DNA of 6,081 bases from an uncultured Bacillota bacterium (lineage in GTDB: Bacteria; Bacillota; Clostridia; Peptostreptococcales; Anaerovoracaceae). Position 1 is the stretch's first letter. Every line of letters begins with the position of its first letter. Below are positions 1 through 5,264 of this stretch, in pieces. Position numbers and translations under genes: made by a program. Under the pieces are notes generated by a model. The model did not search any database. It was not told the origin of the DNA and saw only the letters and a list, made by a program, of their open reading frames with translations. The stretch covers positions 1 through 6,081 of the forward strand of contig CAMOXP010000087.1 of the NCBI GenBank assembly GCA_946629205.1, in the 5' to 3' direction.

Positions 1-1082
1 AGCCCGTCGATGAACTTCCAGGCTTCCTCCTGCCCTCCTTTGATCTCAAAGGTAAAGATGGAGCCGCCGCCGTTTGGGAAATACTTCTCGTACAGCGCGT
101 GCTGCGGGTGATCCGGCAGCGCCGGGTGATTGATCTTCGTGACCTGCGGATGCGCGCTCAGATACTCTATGACCTTCTTCGTATTTTCCACATGCCGTTC
201 GACTCTGAGTGACAGGGTCTCTACTCCCTGCAAAATCAGGAAGGCGTTGAATGGTGAAATCGTAGCGCCCGTATCTCTGAGCAGGATCGCGCGGATGTAT
301 GTGACGAAGGCCGCCGGGCCGACTGCGTCATAGAAGGATACGCCGTGGTAGCTCGGGTTCGGATCAGCGATGTTGCCGAACTTGCCGCTGGCTTTCCAGT
401 CGAACTTGCCGGATTCAACAATGATGCCGCCGATGGTCGTTCCGTGACCGCCCAGAAACTTGGTTGCAGAGTGGACGACGATGTCCGCGCCGTGTTCGAT
501 CGGCCGGATCAGGTACGGCGTTCCGAAGGTGTTGTCGATCACCAGCGGCAGTCCATTCTTATGCGCGATCTCCGCAATGGCGTCGATGTCGGGGATATCG
601 CTGTTCGGATTGCCCAGCGTCTCCAGGAAAATCGCTCTGGTGTTCTCCTGAATGGCCCCCTCTACTTCTTCCAGATTATGCGCGTCCACAAATGTGGTTT
701 CGACTCCGTACTGCGGGAGCGTGTGCTCCAACAGATTGAAGGTGCCGCCGTAGATGGTCTTCTGGGCGACGATGTGGCCGCCGTTTGCCGCCAGCGCCTG
801 GATCGTATAGGTGATGGCTGCTGCGCCGGATGCCAGCGCCAGACCTGCGCTGCCCCCTTCCAGAGCCGCCACTCTGTCTTCCAGCACGGCCTGCGTGGAA
901 TTGGTCAGCCTGCTGTAGATGTTACCCGGGTCAGCCAGTCCGAACCGGTCAGCCGCATGCTGCGCGTTATGGAATACATAGGCGGTGGTCGCGTAGATCG
1001 GTACTGCTCTCGCGTCCGTTGCCGGATCTGCCTGTTCCTGTCCTACATGTAACTGTAATGTTTCAAATTTATAATCGCTCAT
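1..1082 (-). CDS. metY: O-acetylhomoserine sulfhydrylase (O-acetylhomoserine aminocarboxypropyltransferase), 3' end cut by window edge
   Basis: This is a cytoplasmic PLP enzyme of the Cys/Met-metabolism (cystathionine gamma-synthase-like) family. The likely reaction is O-acetyl-L-homoserine plus sulfide giving homocysteine and acetate, which leads to methionine. About 360 residues are visible, of roughly 425-430 usual for the family; the C-terminal part lies beyond base 1. I translated the whole frame and found no stop or frameshift. Seen motifs are IYSRLTN (phosphate-binding Tyr/Arg), LASGAAA, VIDNTFGTPYL (Asp contacting the PLP ring nitrogen) and SATKFLGGHGTTIGG, whose Lys is residue 208, the expected Schiff-base lysine. 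The N-terminus (MSDYKFETLQLHVGQE) is typical of O-acetylhomoserine sulfhydrylases. The chosen ATG at 1082 has AAAGGA 11 nt upstream. An in-frame ATG at 1106 would add eight residues but lacks a good ribosome site. Divergent Rrf2 regulator, leader peptide and attenuator lie upstream. Substrate choice over other family members is inferred from sequence resemblance. Confidence 0.92.
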   Translation of the reverse strand, partial: MSDYKFETLQLHVGQEQADPATDARAVPIYATTAYVFHNAQHAADRFGLADPGNIYSRLTNSTQAVLEDRVAALEGGSAGLALASGAAAITYTIQALAANGGHIVAQKTIYGGTFNLLEHTLPQYGVETTFVDAHNLEEVEGAIQENTRAIFLETLGNPNSDIPDIDAIAEIAHKNGLPLVIDNTFGTPYLIRPIEHGADIVVHSATKFLGGHGTTIGGIIVESGKFDWKASGKFGNIADPNPSYHGVSFYDAVGPAAFVTYIRAILLRDTGATISPFNAFLILQGVETLSLRVERHVENTKKVIEYLSAHPQVTKINHPALPDHPQHALYEKYFPNGGGSIFTFEIKGGQEEAWKFIDG

Positions 1083-1129
1083 AGTTTCATAATTCCTTTC
1101 GTTCATCTTGTATTCGATTGCCTTTGCAT

Positions 1130-1160
1130 AAAAAATACCCGTTTGCTTCACTCCCGGGCA
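1130..1160 (-). terminator. Attenuator-type intrinsic terminator in the metY leader
   Basis: Read on the minus strand, TGCCCG (1160-1155) can pair with CGGGTA (1141-1136) around a 13-nt loop. The pairs are U-A, G-U, three C-G and G-C. Six T residues (1135-1130) follow directly. The hairpin lies between the leader ORF stop (1194) and the metY start (1082), so it would cut off transcription before the structural gene. The stem is short and contains a wobble pair, so termination strength is uncertain. Its position and the competing pairing of its 5' arm are the main support. Confidence 0.6.
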
Positions 1161-1248
1161 ACATGACGGTTTCTGCTTGTTTCTGCAGTTTTCTTAAGAC
1201 GCACGCAAAGGCTGCCGCGCGTCTCCCATCATCTTACCTGCCCGGGAG
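1151..1248 (-). promoter_or_regulatory. Predicted antiterminator pairing and competing hairpins of the metY leader
   Basis: The minus-strand segment CTCCCGGGCA (1248-1239) is the perfect reverse complement of TGCCCGGGAG (1160-1151), and a G-U pair is possible at each end. The second segment contains the 5' arm of the predicted terminator, so this long-range helix would prevent termination. The first segment can instead fold locally at 1255-1239 (CCGG/CCGG stem with flanking pairs and one bulge). That local fold starts inside leader codon 17, just after the Cys codons. A further hairpin at 1223-1198 (GACGCGC with GTGCGTC) sits just before the leader stop. Part of the complementarity is trivial because CCCGGG is self-complementary; the flanking CT/AG and CA/TG bases are not. 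The regulatory role is inferred. Confidence 0.6.
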
Positions 1249-1304
1249 CCCGGCATCAGACAACACATCCAGTACATCAATGTTTTCGGTGTTGTAGTTT
1301 TCAT
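1194..1304 (-). CDS. Met/Cys-rich leader peptide upstream of metY (36 aa)
   Basis: A short ORF runs from ATG at 1304 to TAA at 1196-1194, 36 residues. It has the best ribosome site in the neighbourhood: AAAGGAGG at 1320-1313, 8 nt before the ATG. Six of 36 residues are Met, and residues 10-17 read MYWMCCLM with two adjacent Cys codons. Both Cys codons are TGT, whereas the three Cys codons of the neighbouring rrf2 gene and those checked in guaB are TGC. The ORF starts about 35 nt after the predicted transcription start and ends before a terminator-like hairpin that precedes a methionine/cysteine-pathway gene. I do not recognise the peptide from any family. The most likely role is a ribosome-stalling sensor of charged tRNA-Cys or tRNA-Met in transcription attenuation. 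A free function for the peptide cannot be excluded. Confidence 0.75.
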   Translation of the reverse strand: MKTTTPKTLMYWMCCLMPGSRAGKMMGDARQPLRAS

Positions 1305-1345
1305 CGCTTGCGCCTCCTTTCCTCTGTGCTTGTTTTGATGGTGCG

Positions 1346-1374
1346 ATATTAACACTATTTACCTACTGTGTCAA
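1346..1374 (-). promoter_or_regulatory. Promoter of the leader peptide-metY transcript
   Basis: On the minus strand there is a consensus -35 TTGACA at 1374-1369, a 17-bp spacer and a -10 TAATAT at 1351-1346, preceded by TGT as in an extended -10. Transcription should start near 1339, giving a leader of roughly 255 nt before metY. The operator-like copy at 1355-1378 covers the -35 and nearly all of the spacer, so a bound repressor would block polymerase. Confidence 0.75.
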
Positions 1375-1378
1375 TAGG
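1355..1378. promoter_or_regulatory. Operator-like repeat, copy 1 (over the metY promoter)
   Basis: The 24-bp sequence begins CTATTTACC and ends AATAGG, and it recurs at 1403-1426. It contains dyads: CTATT (1355-1359) with AATAG (1373-1377), and an overlapping, better one, TACCTA (1360-1365) with TAGGTA (1375-1380), in which inner TG/CA also match. AT-rich dyads of this size suit a dimeric winged-helix regulator such as the adjacent Rrf2 protein. Binding by that protein is inferred from position only. Confidence 0.6.
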
Positions 1379-1393
1379 TATTTTAGAAAAAAG

Positions 1394-1423
1394 TTGAAAA
1401 ATCTATTTACCCTATAGTAAAAT
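1394..1423 (+). promoter_or_regulatory. Promoter of the rrf2-family regulator gene
   Basis: A -35 TTGAAA lies at 1394-1399 and a -10 TAAAAT at 1418-1423, with an 18-bp spacer. This predicts a start near 1430 and an untranslated leader of about 48 nt. The promoter is back to back with the metY promoter; the two -35 boxes are only 19 bp apart. Operator-like copy 2 overlaps the spacer and -10 box, suggesting autoregulation. Confidence 0.55.
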
Positions 1424-1426
1424 AGG
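1403..1426. promoter_or_regulatory. Operator-like repeat, copy 2 (over the rrf2 promoter)
   Basis: This second copy of the sequence at 1355-1378 starts exactly 48 bp after the first. It shares the first nine bases (CTATTTACC) and the last six (AATAGG), with a divergent centre. CTATTT (1403-1408) and AAATAG (1420-1425) form an inverted repeat with 11 bp between. It covers the -10 region of the regulator's own promoter. Confidence 0.6.
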
Positions 1427-1477
1427 CGATAGAACGGAGTAGCAACATATAAACCATCATGAAATGGGGTGCGATAC

Positions 1478-1900
1478 ATGATTTCAACAAAAGGACGTTA
1501 CGCACTGCGCGTTATGATTGATCTGGCGCAGCATGAAGGTGAAGGAAACATTCCTTTGAAAGACATTGCGGAAAGACAGGACATCTCCAAGAAATACCTG
1601 GAGATCATTGTTAAGGAACTTGTCAAAGGCGGACTGCTGCACGGCGTCAGCGGCAAAGGCGGCGGCTACAGTCTCAGCAGGAAGCCTGACGAATACACCG
1701 TCGGCGAGATCCTGGAACTTCTGGAGGGCACCCTGGCGCCGGTCGCCTGCCTGCTTGAAGGCGCGGACTCCTGCCCGCGGTCAGATACCTGCCTGACTCT
1801 GCCCATGTGGAAGGAATACTACGAAATGATCCACGGTTTCTTCTATGGAAAGAAACTCAGCGACCTGCTCGGGTCCCGGGATCCTGTCTATTATATTTAA
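1478..1900 (+). CDS. Rrf2-family transcriptional regulator with three-cysteine motif
   Basis: A 140-residue DNA-binding protein of the Rrf2 family (relatives IscR, NsrR, CymR). The N-terminus ISTKGRYALRVMIDLA is the family hallmark. Residues 36-69 form the helix-turn-helix and wing (ISKKYLEIIVKELV followed by GKGGGYSLSR), and the dimer helix follows. Cysteines 91, 99 and 105 form C-X7-C-X5-C, in the place where IscR and NsrR carry their Fe-S ligands (C-X5-C-X5-C), so cluster binding is plausible but unproven. CymR, the Bacillus cysteine-metabolism repressor, is of similar length but lacks this triad. The start is ATG 1478 with GGGG at 1466-1469. An in-frame GTG at 1469 overlaps that ribosome site and is less likely. 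It is divergent from metY with twin operator-like sites between, so control of metY and itself is inferred. Confidence 0.9.
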   Translation: MISTKGRYALRVMIDLAQHEGEGNIPLKDIAERQDISKKYLEIIVKELVKGGLLHGVSGKGGGYSLSRKPDEYTVGEILELLEGTLAPVACLLEGADSCPRSDTCLTLPMWKEYYEMIHGFFYGKKLSDLLGSRDPVYYI

Positions 1901-1907
1901 CTTTTAG

Positions 1908-1961
1908 GGAATCAATTCGTCAGGAATCAGAATCTAAGGAATCAGAATCTAAGGAATCAGA
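1908..1961. repeat. 15-bp tandem repeat between convergent rrf2 and cax
   Basis: The unit GGAATCAGAATCTAA occurs perfectly at 1923-1937 and 1938-1952, then as nine bases at 1953-1961. A degenerate fourth unit at 1908-1922 keeps GGAATCA in the same 15-bp register. The array overlaps the last codon and the stop of cax. Each unit brings a TGA in the cax frame (1959-1957, 1944-1942, 1929-1927, 1914-1912). I see no clear intrinsic terminator in this 56-bp convergent gap. Confidence 0.85.
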
Positions 1962-3006
1962 CGAAGAAGAAGGCTGTGCCGATCATGACGTAAACTGTCA
2001 CCAGCTGCAGCCCTTCCAGCCAGTTGGACTCGCCGTCGGAAGCGACACGGTTCGCGATGAGAACAGAAGCGAAGACCGAAACGATCTCAAACGGCGTGAA
2101 CACGATGCTCATGGGTTTGAAACAGAGACTCAGCAGCGTCAGCACAGGAACAACAAACAAGATGATCTGCAGACTGGATCCAAGTGCGATCTCAACTGCA
2201 GCGTTCATCTTGTTTTTGATTGCCATGATAACGGCGGAGGAGTGCTCTGCCGCATTGCCGATGATCGGAACGAGAATGATGCCGACAAAGACCTTCGACA
2301 GGCCGGCGCTTTCGGCCATCGGCTCGACCGTTCCCACGAAAATCTCGGAAAGGATCGCAATACAGACTGTCGACGCTACGAGCAGTCCTATAGCGGCCGG
2401 CAGAGACATGGACGGTTTCTCACCATCGTCAGAGATGATCGTTTCCTCATAAAGCTGCCGGTGCGTGACGAAGACGAACACGAACTGCATCACATAAACC
2501 AGAAGCATCAGGATCGCGATGATGACGCTGAGGCCCTCAAAAGTCGTGGTCAGACTGCGCTCCGGAAATGCGTGGGTAAAAATCGCCGGGATAGCCAACG
2601 CGAGCGCAGACAGAAGCAGCATGCTCGAAGTGATGTTGATGGAATCTCTGTTGAATTTCTGCGTCTTGAACTTTATCCCACCGCACAGCATGGACATGCC
2701 GAGCACCAGCAGGATATTTCCGATCACCGACCCGGCCAGGGACGCCTTGACCACATCAAACATCCCGGCTTTCATGGCAACAAACGCGATGATCAGCTCC
2801 GTCGCGTTTCCGAAGGTCGCGTTCAAAAGCCCGCCGATCCTCTGACCGCAATAGCATGCGATCACATCCGTGCTCTTGCCCATGATCCCAGCCAGCGGAA
2901 TGATTGCCAGCGAACTGCACGCAAACAGAAGCGGGTCCGAAAGCCCCATCAGTTTCCCGACTATTGTAACCGGCAGAAATATCAGCAGTATATACAGAAA
3001 TTTCAT
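1957..3006 (-). CDS. cax: Calcium/proton antiporter (CaCA superfamily, Cax family)
   Basis: A 349-residue integral membrane protein predicted to exchange cytosolic Ca2+ for H+. The family's two inverted alpha-repeats are clear: GNATELIIAF (residues 66-75, acidic E70) followed by GSVIGNILLVLG (92-103), and GNAAEHSSAV (250-259, acidic E254) followed by GSSLQIILFV (276-285). The paired glutamates and the length match Bacillus YfkE/ChaA-type exchangers (about 350 residues, catalytic glutamates near 72 and 255). About ten to eleven hydrophobic segments are visible. A hydrophilic, acidic loop around residues 182-200 separates the halves. The start ATG has GAGGG at 3017-3013. It follows guaB by 33 bp on the same strand and is the last gene of the cluster; its stop lies in a tandem repeat. 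Ca2+ is the family's usual substrate; the ion here is inferred. Confidence 0.92.
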   Translation of the reverse strand: MKFLYILLIFLPVTIVGKLMGLSDPLLFACSSLAIIPLAGIMGKSTDVIACYCGQRIGGLLNATFGNATELIIAFVAMKAGMFDVVKASLAGSVIGNILLVLGMSMLCGGIKFKTQKFNRDSINITSSMLLLSALALAIPAIFTHAFPERSLTTTFEGLSVIIAILMLLVYVMQFVFVFVTHRQLYEETIISDDGEKPSMSLPAAIGLLVASTVCIAILSEIFVGTVEPMAESAGLSKVFVGIILVPIIGNAAEHSSAVIMAIKNKMNAAVEIALGSSLQIILFVVPVLTLLSLCFKPMSIVFTPFEIVSVFASVLIANRVASDGESNWLEGLQLVTVYVMIGTAFFFV

Positions 3007-3023
3007 CCTATGTTCCCTCGCGC

Positions 3024-3039
3024 GCGTTTATGCAAACGC
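3024..3039. other. Perfect hairpin in the guaB-cax gap
   Basis: GCGTTT (3024-3029) and AAACGC (3034-3039) are perfect inverted repeats around a 4-base loop, directly after the guaB stop codon. No T-run follows on the minus strand; GC-rich sequence and the cax ribosome site come next. It is therefore not a standard intrinsic terminator. It could be an mRNA-processing or 3'-protecting element between the two cistrons. Confidence 0.5.
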
Positions 3040-4548
3040 CTACTTTATCGCTCCGCTGACAGAATCCTTAAGGATGACGTCGTGGGCGCCGCCTTCCACG
3101 ATGCTGGTGGCGGACACGAGGGTCAGTTTCGCGTTTTCCTGGAGGTCTTTGATCGTCAGTGTGCCGCAGTTGCACATTGTGGACTTGACCTTGAGGAGAG
3201 ACTGGCGCACATTATCGCTGAGCGATCCGGCGTACGGAACGTAGGAGTCGACGCCTTCTTCGAACTTCATGCGGGGGTCGCCGCCGAGGTCGTAGCGCTG
3301 CCAGTTGCGGGCGCGGGCAGAACCTTCGCCCCAGTATTCCTTGTAGTAATTCCCATTGATCTGAATCTTGTTTGTCGGTGATTCATCGAACCGTGAGAAG
3401 TAACGGCCGAGCATAAGGAAGTCCGCTCCCATGGCCAGCGCCAGCGTCATATGATAATCATAGACGATGCCGCCGTCGGAACAGATCGGCACGTAGATAC
3501 CCGTCTCTTCATAATATTTGTTGCGTGCTTCGGCAACTTCGATGACCGCTGAAGCCTGCCCGCGGCCGATACCCTTCTGTTCACGGGTGATGCAAATGCT
3601 TCCGCCGCCGATGCCGATCTTCACGAAGTCCGCGCCTGCTTCCGCCAGAAAACGGAATCCCTCGCCGTCCACGACATTGCCTGCGCCGATCTTGACATCG
3701 TCGCCGTACTTGTCTCTGACGAACTTGAGCGTTTCTGCCTGCCACTGGGAGAAGCCTTCACTGGAATCGATGCAGAGCACATCCGCGCCCGCTTCTACGA
3801 GTGCAGGGATCCGCTCCTCAAAGTCACGGGTGTTGACGCCTGCGCCGACAACGTATCTCTTATCTGCGTCCAGAAGTTCATCCGGATATTCTTTATGCGC
3901 AATGTAGTCTTTGCGGAAGACGAAGTATACGAGGCGCTGCTTGTCATCGACCACCGGCAGTGCGTTCAGTTTATAATCCCAGAGCATGTTATTGGCTTCG
4001 CTCAGGGTGATGCCTTCGCGGGCGTATACCAGCTTGTCGAACGGCGTCATGAATTCACAGACAAGTGTGTCCGGCGACATTCTGCTGACCCGGTAGTCAC
4101 GGCTTGTGACCATGCCCACCATTCTGCCTTCCGCTGTGCCGTCCTCTGTGACCGCAGTCGTCGAATGACCTGTCCGCTCCTTGAGTTCCAGCAGATCTGC
4201 CAGTGTCTGGTCCGGACGGATGTTGGTGTTGCTGCGGACGAATCCCGCCTTGTGGTTCTTGACCTTCTGCACCATTGCCGCCTGGCTTTCGATTGGCTGT
4301 GATCCGAAGATGAAGGAGATGCCGCCTTCTTTTGCCAGCGCGATGGCCAGTTCATCACCCGATACAGCCTGCATGATCGCAGACGTCATCGGGATGTTCA
4401 TGGAGATCTTCGGTTGTTCACCTTTTTTGAATTTTGTTACCGGTGTCTTCAGCGAAACGTTCTCGACCCGGCAGTCTGTTGATGAGTAACCTGGTACCAA
4501 CAGATATTCGTTAAAAGTTCTCGATGGTTCGTCACAATAAAAAGCCAT
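3040..4548 (-). CDS. guaB: Inosine-5'-monophosphate dehydrogenase, Tritrichomonas-like type
   Basis: A 502-residue cytoplasmic enzyme oxidising IMP to XMP with NAD+, the committed step to guanine nucleotides. The TIM barrel is split by a CBS-domain pair (about residues 100-222, e.g. MVGMVTSRDY and ALPVVDDKQRLVYFV). Visible catalytic features are D261 (CIDSSEGF), the loop GIGGGSICITREQKGIGRGQ with nucleophile C319, the IMP-phosphate region SDGGI (357-361) and GRYF (381-384), and the mobile-flap dyad R418-Y419 (NWQRYDLGG). The loop differs from the usual bacterial GIGPGSICTTR form. It closely resembles the Tritrichomonas foetus enzyme as I remember it, down to identical numbering of K310, C319, R418, Y419 and E431. 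The start ATG has AAGGGAG 5 nt upstream. It lies 48 bp after idi and 33 bp before cax, probably in one transcript. Confidence 0.96.
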   Translation of the reverse strand: MAFYCDEPSRTFNEYLLVPGYSSTDCRVENVSLKTPVTKFKKGEQPKISMNIPMTSAIMQAVSGDELAIALAKEGGISFIFGSQPIESQAAMVQKVKNHKAGFVRSNTNIRPDQTLADLLELKERTGHSTTAVTEDGTAEGRMVGMVTSRDYRVSRMSPDTLVCEFMTPFDKLVYAREGITLSEANNMLWDYKLNALPVVDDKQRLVYFVFRKDYIAHKEYPDELLDADKRYVVGAGVNTRDFEERIPALVEAGADVLCIDSSEGFSQWQAETLKFVRDKYGDDVKIGAGNVVDGEGFRFLAEAGADFVKIGIGGGSICITREQKGIGRGQASAVIEVAEARNKYYEETGIYVPICSDGGIVYDYHMTLALAMGADFLMLGRYFSRFDESPTNKIQINGNYYKEYWGEGSARARNWQRYDLGGDPRMKFEEGVDSYVPYAGSLSDNVRQSLLKVKSTMCNCGTLTIKDLQENAKLTLVSATSIVEGGAHDVILKDSVSGAIK

Positions 4549-4577
4549 TTTTTCTCCCTTCCTCTCAAACTACACAA

Positions 4578-4587
4578 TTATGCAAAC
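4578..4587 (-). promoter_or_regulatory. GTTTGCATAA element before guaB, repeated before cax
   Basis: The minus-strand 10-mer GTTTGCATAA lies 30 nt before the guaB start and recurs at 3037-3028, 22 nt before the cax start. Here it continues as CATAAT, which could act as a -10 box, but I find no good -35 about 17 bp upstream. At the cax copy it forms part of a hairpin. An internal promoter or shared mRNA element is possible but weakly supported. Confidence 0.25.
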
Positions 4588-4596
4588 TCTATCTTC

Positions 4597-5238
4597 TCAG
4601 TATTTGATCAGCTTTGATGCTTCACTGTTCAGTGACCCGTATTCTTCCCCATCGGTAGCGATCAGCAGCGCAGGCAAAAACCATGCTGCGTATTTGCCGG
4701 GATTTTTGAGCACATCCTGCATGACGTCAGCCACGTCGACGAACGCCATGTGGGACGCTTCCTCCGGATTGGGCTGCGGCTCCTTATCGAGCATTTCCTT
4801 CCGGAGCCATCCGATCAGTACATGATCGAACTCATGCTCCGTCAGTCCGTTGTCGAACTCCGCCGTGTAAACGAATGCGCCCTTCTCCTCCAAAGCACCT
4901 GCAGCGCCGGCTTCTCCGCCCTCCAGATCAGAAACGGTATATCCGGTCTCTTCAGGCAGTCTGCGCGCCGCTGCTTCAAGCAGTTCCTCGCCGTCTCTCG
5001 GGTGAGAGCAGCAGCTGTTGGCCCATAGCCCGCCGGAATGGTACTTTCCCTCCGCCCGCTGCTGGATCAGCAGCTGGATGTGAAAAGTCCTCGTCCCATC
5101 GGGTTCATCGACCAGGATCTTCCGTAATATGAATATAGAAAACGCGCGGTGAAGAAGCCCCTTTTCGTGGGCCTCAAGCTTACCAACGCGTCCTGTTTCT
5201 CTATCCTGTTCATCCACAAGAATGATCTGGTCTTCCAA
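4597..5238 (-). CDS. idi: Isopentenyl-diphosphate delta-isomerase, type I (NUDIX fold)
   Basis: The enzyme interconverts isopentenyl and dimethylallyl diphosphate for isoprenoid synthesis in the cytoplasm. From the TTG at 5238 it has 213 residues, near the family's usual 180-230. Seen: H24 and H30 in EAHEKGLLHRAFS (metal ligands), the segment WANSCCSHP (72-80) with catalytic Cys at 77 and metal ligand H79, the modified NUDIX helix AAARRLPEETG, and E134/E136 in TEHEF, matching the E. coli catalytic and metal-binding glutamates 114/116. A Gly/Ala-rich insertion (about 107-120) is a local peculiarity. The start at 5238 is preferred because GGAG lies 8 nt upstream and the product then begins MEDQIILVDEQD, as family members do. 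The in-frame TTG at 5259 lacks a well-placed site. It follows the DJ-1 gene by 26 bp and precedes guaB by 48 bp. Confidence 0.93.
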   Translation of the reverse strand: MEDQIILVDEQDRETGRVGKLEAHEKGLLHRAFSIFILRKILVDEPDGTRTFHIQLLIQQRAEGKYHSGGLWANSCCSHPRDGEELLEAAARRLPEETGYTVSDLEGGEAGAAGALEEKGAFVYTAEFDNGLTEHEFDHVLIGWLRKEMLDKEPQPNPEEASHMAFVDVADVMQDVLKNPGKYAAWFLPALLIATDGEEYGSLNSEASKLIKY

Positions 5239-5246
5239 TTTTCTCT

Positions 5247-5250
5247 CTCC
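5247..5250 (-). promoter_or_regulatory. Ribosome binding site deciding the idi TTG start
   Basis: GGAG within GGAGAGAG on the minus strand, 8 nt before the TTG at 5238. It lies inside the extension that would be read from the alternative TTG at 5259, so it favours the shorter product. TTG initiation implies modest translation. Confidence 0.6.
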
Positions 5251-5264
5251 GCTACGCAACGCTG

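Noticed and set aside
345..1052. Plus-strand open frame of 235 codons over metY
   Set aside because: The antisense strand encodes a complete-looking PLP enzyme with all motifs. This frame shows no recognisable domain and is explained by codon bias of metY.
1079..1090. Four-codon mini-ORF (ATG AAA CTA TGA) overlapping the metY start as ATGA
   Set aside because: Its ATG is only 3 nt from the AAAGGA site, too close for efficient initiation. The overlap is probably incidental.
1083..1345. SAM riboswitch or T-box in the metY leader
   Set aside because: I looked for the SAM-I core and for the T-box sequence AGGGTGGNACC and found neither. The leader ORF plus competing hairpins explains the region better.
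1459..1477. Upstream starts for the Rrf2 gene (GTG 1469, out-of-frame ATGs 1459 and 1464)
   Set aside because: The GTG overlaps the GGGG ribosome site and the two ATGs are in other frames. ATG 1478 gives the canonical MISTKGRYALR start.
3024..3039. Intrinsic terminator between guaB and cax
   Set aside because: The hairpin is perfect but is followed by GC-rich sequence, not a T-run, on the transcribed strand.
1807..3381. Long plus-strand open frame of 524 codons antisense to cax and the end of guaB
   Set aside because: It starts inside rrf2, has no ribosome site, and its product is an unnatural His/Arg/Asp-rich sequence. The opposite strand carries two clear, conserved proteins.
5239..5259. 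N-terminal extension of idi from the TTG at 5259
   Set aside because: The extension covers the GGAG site that fits the TTG at 5238, and relatives begin at the shorter form.
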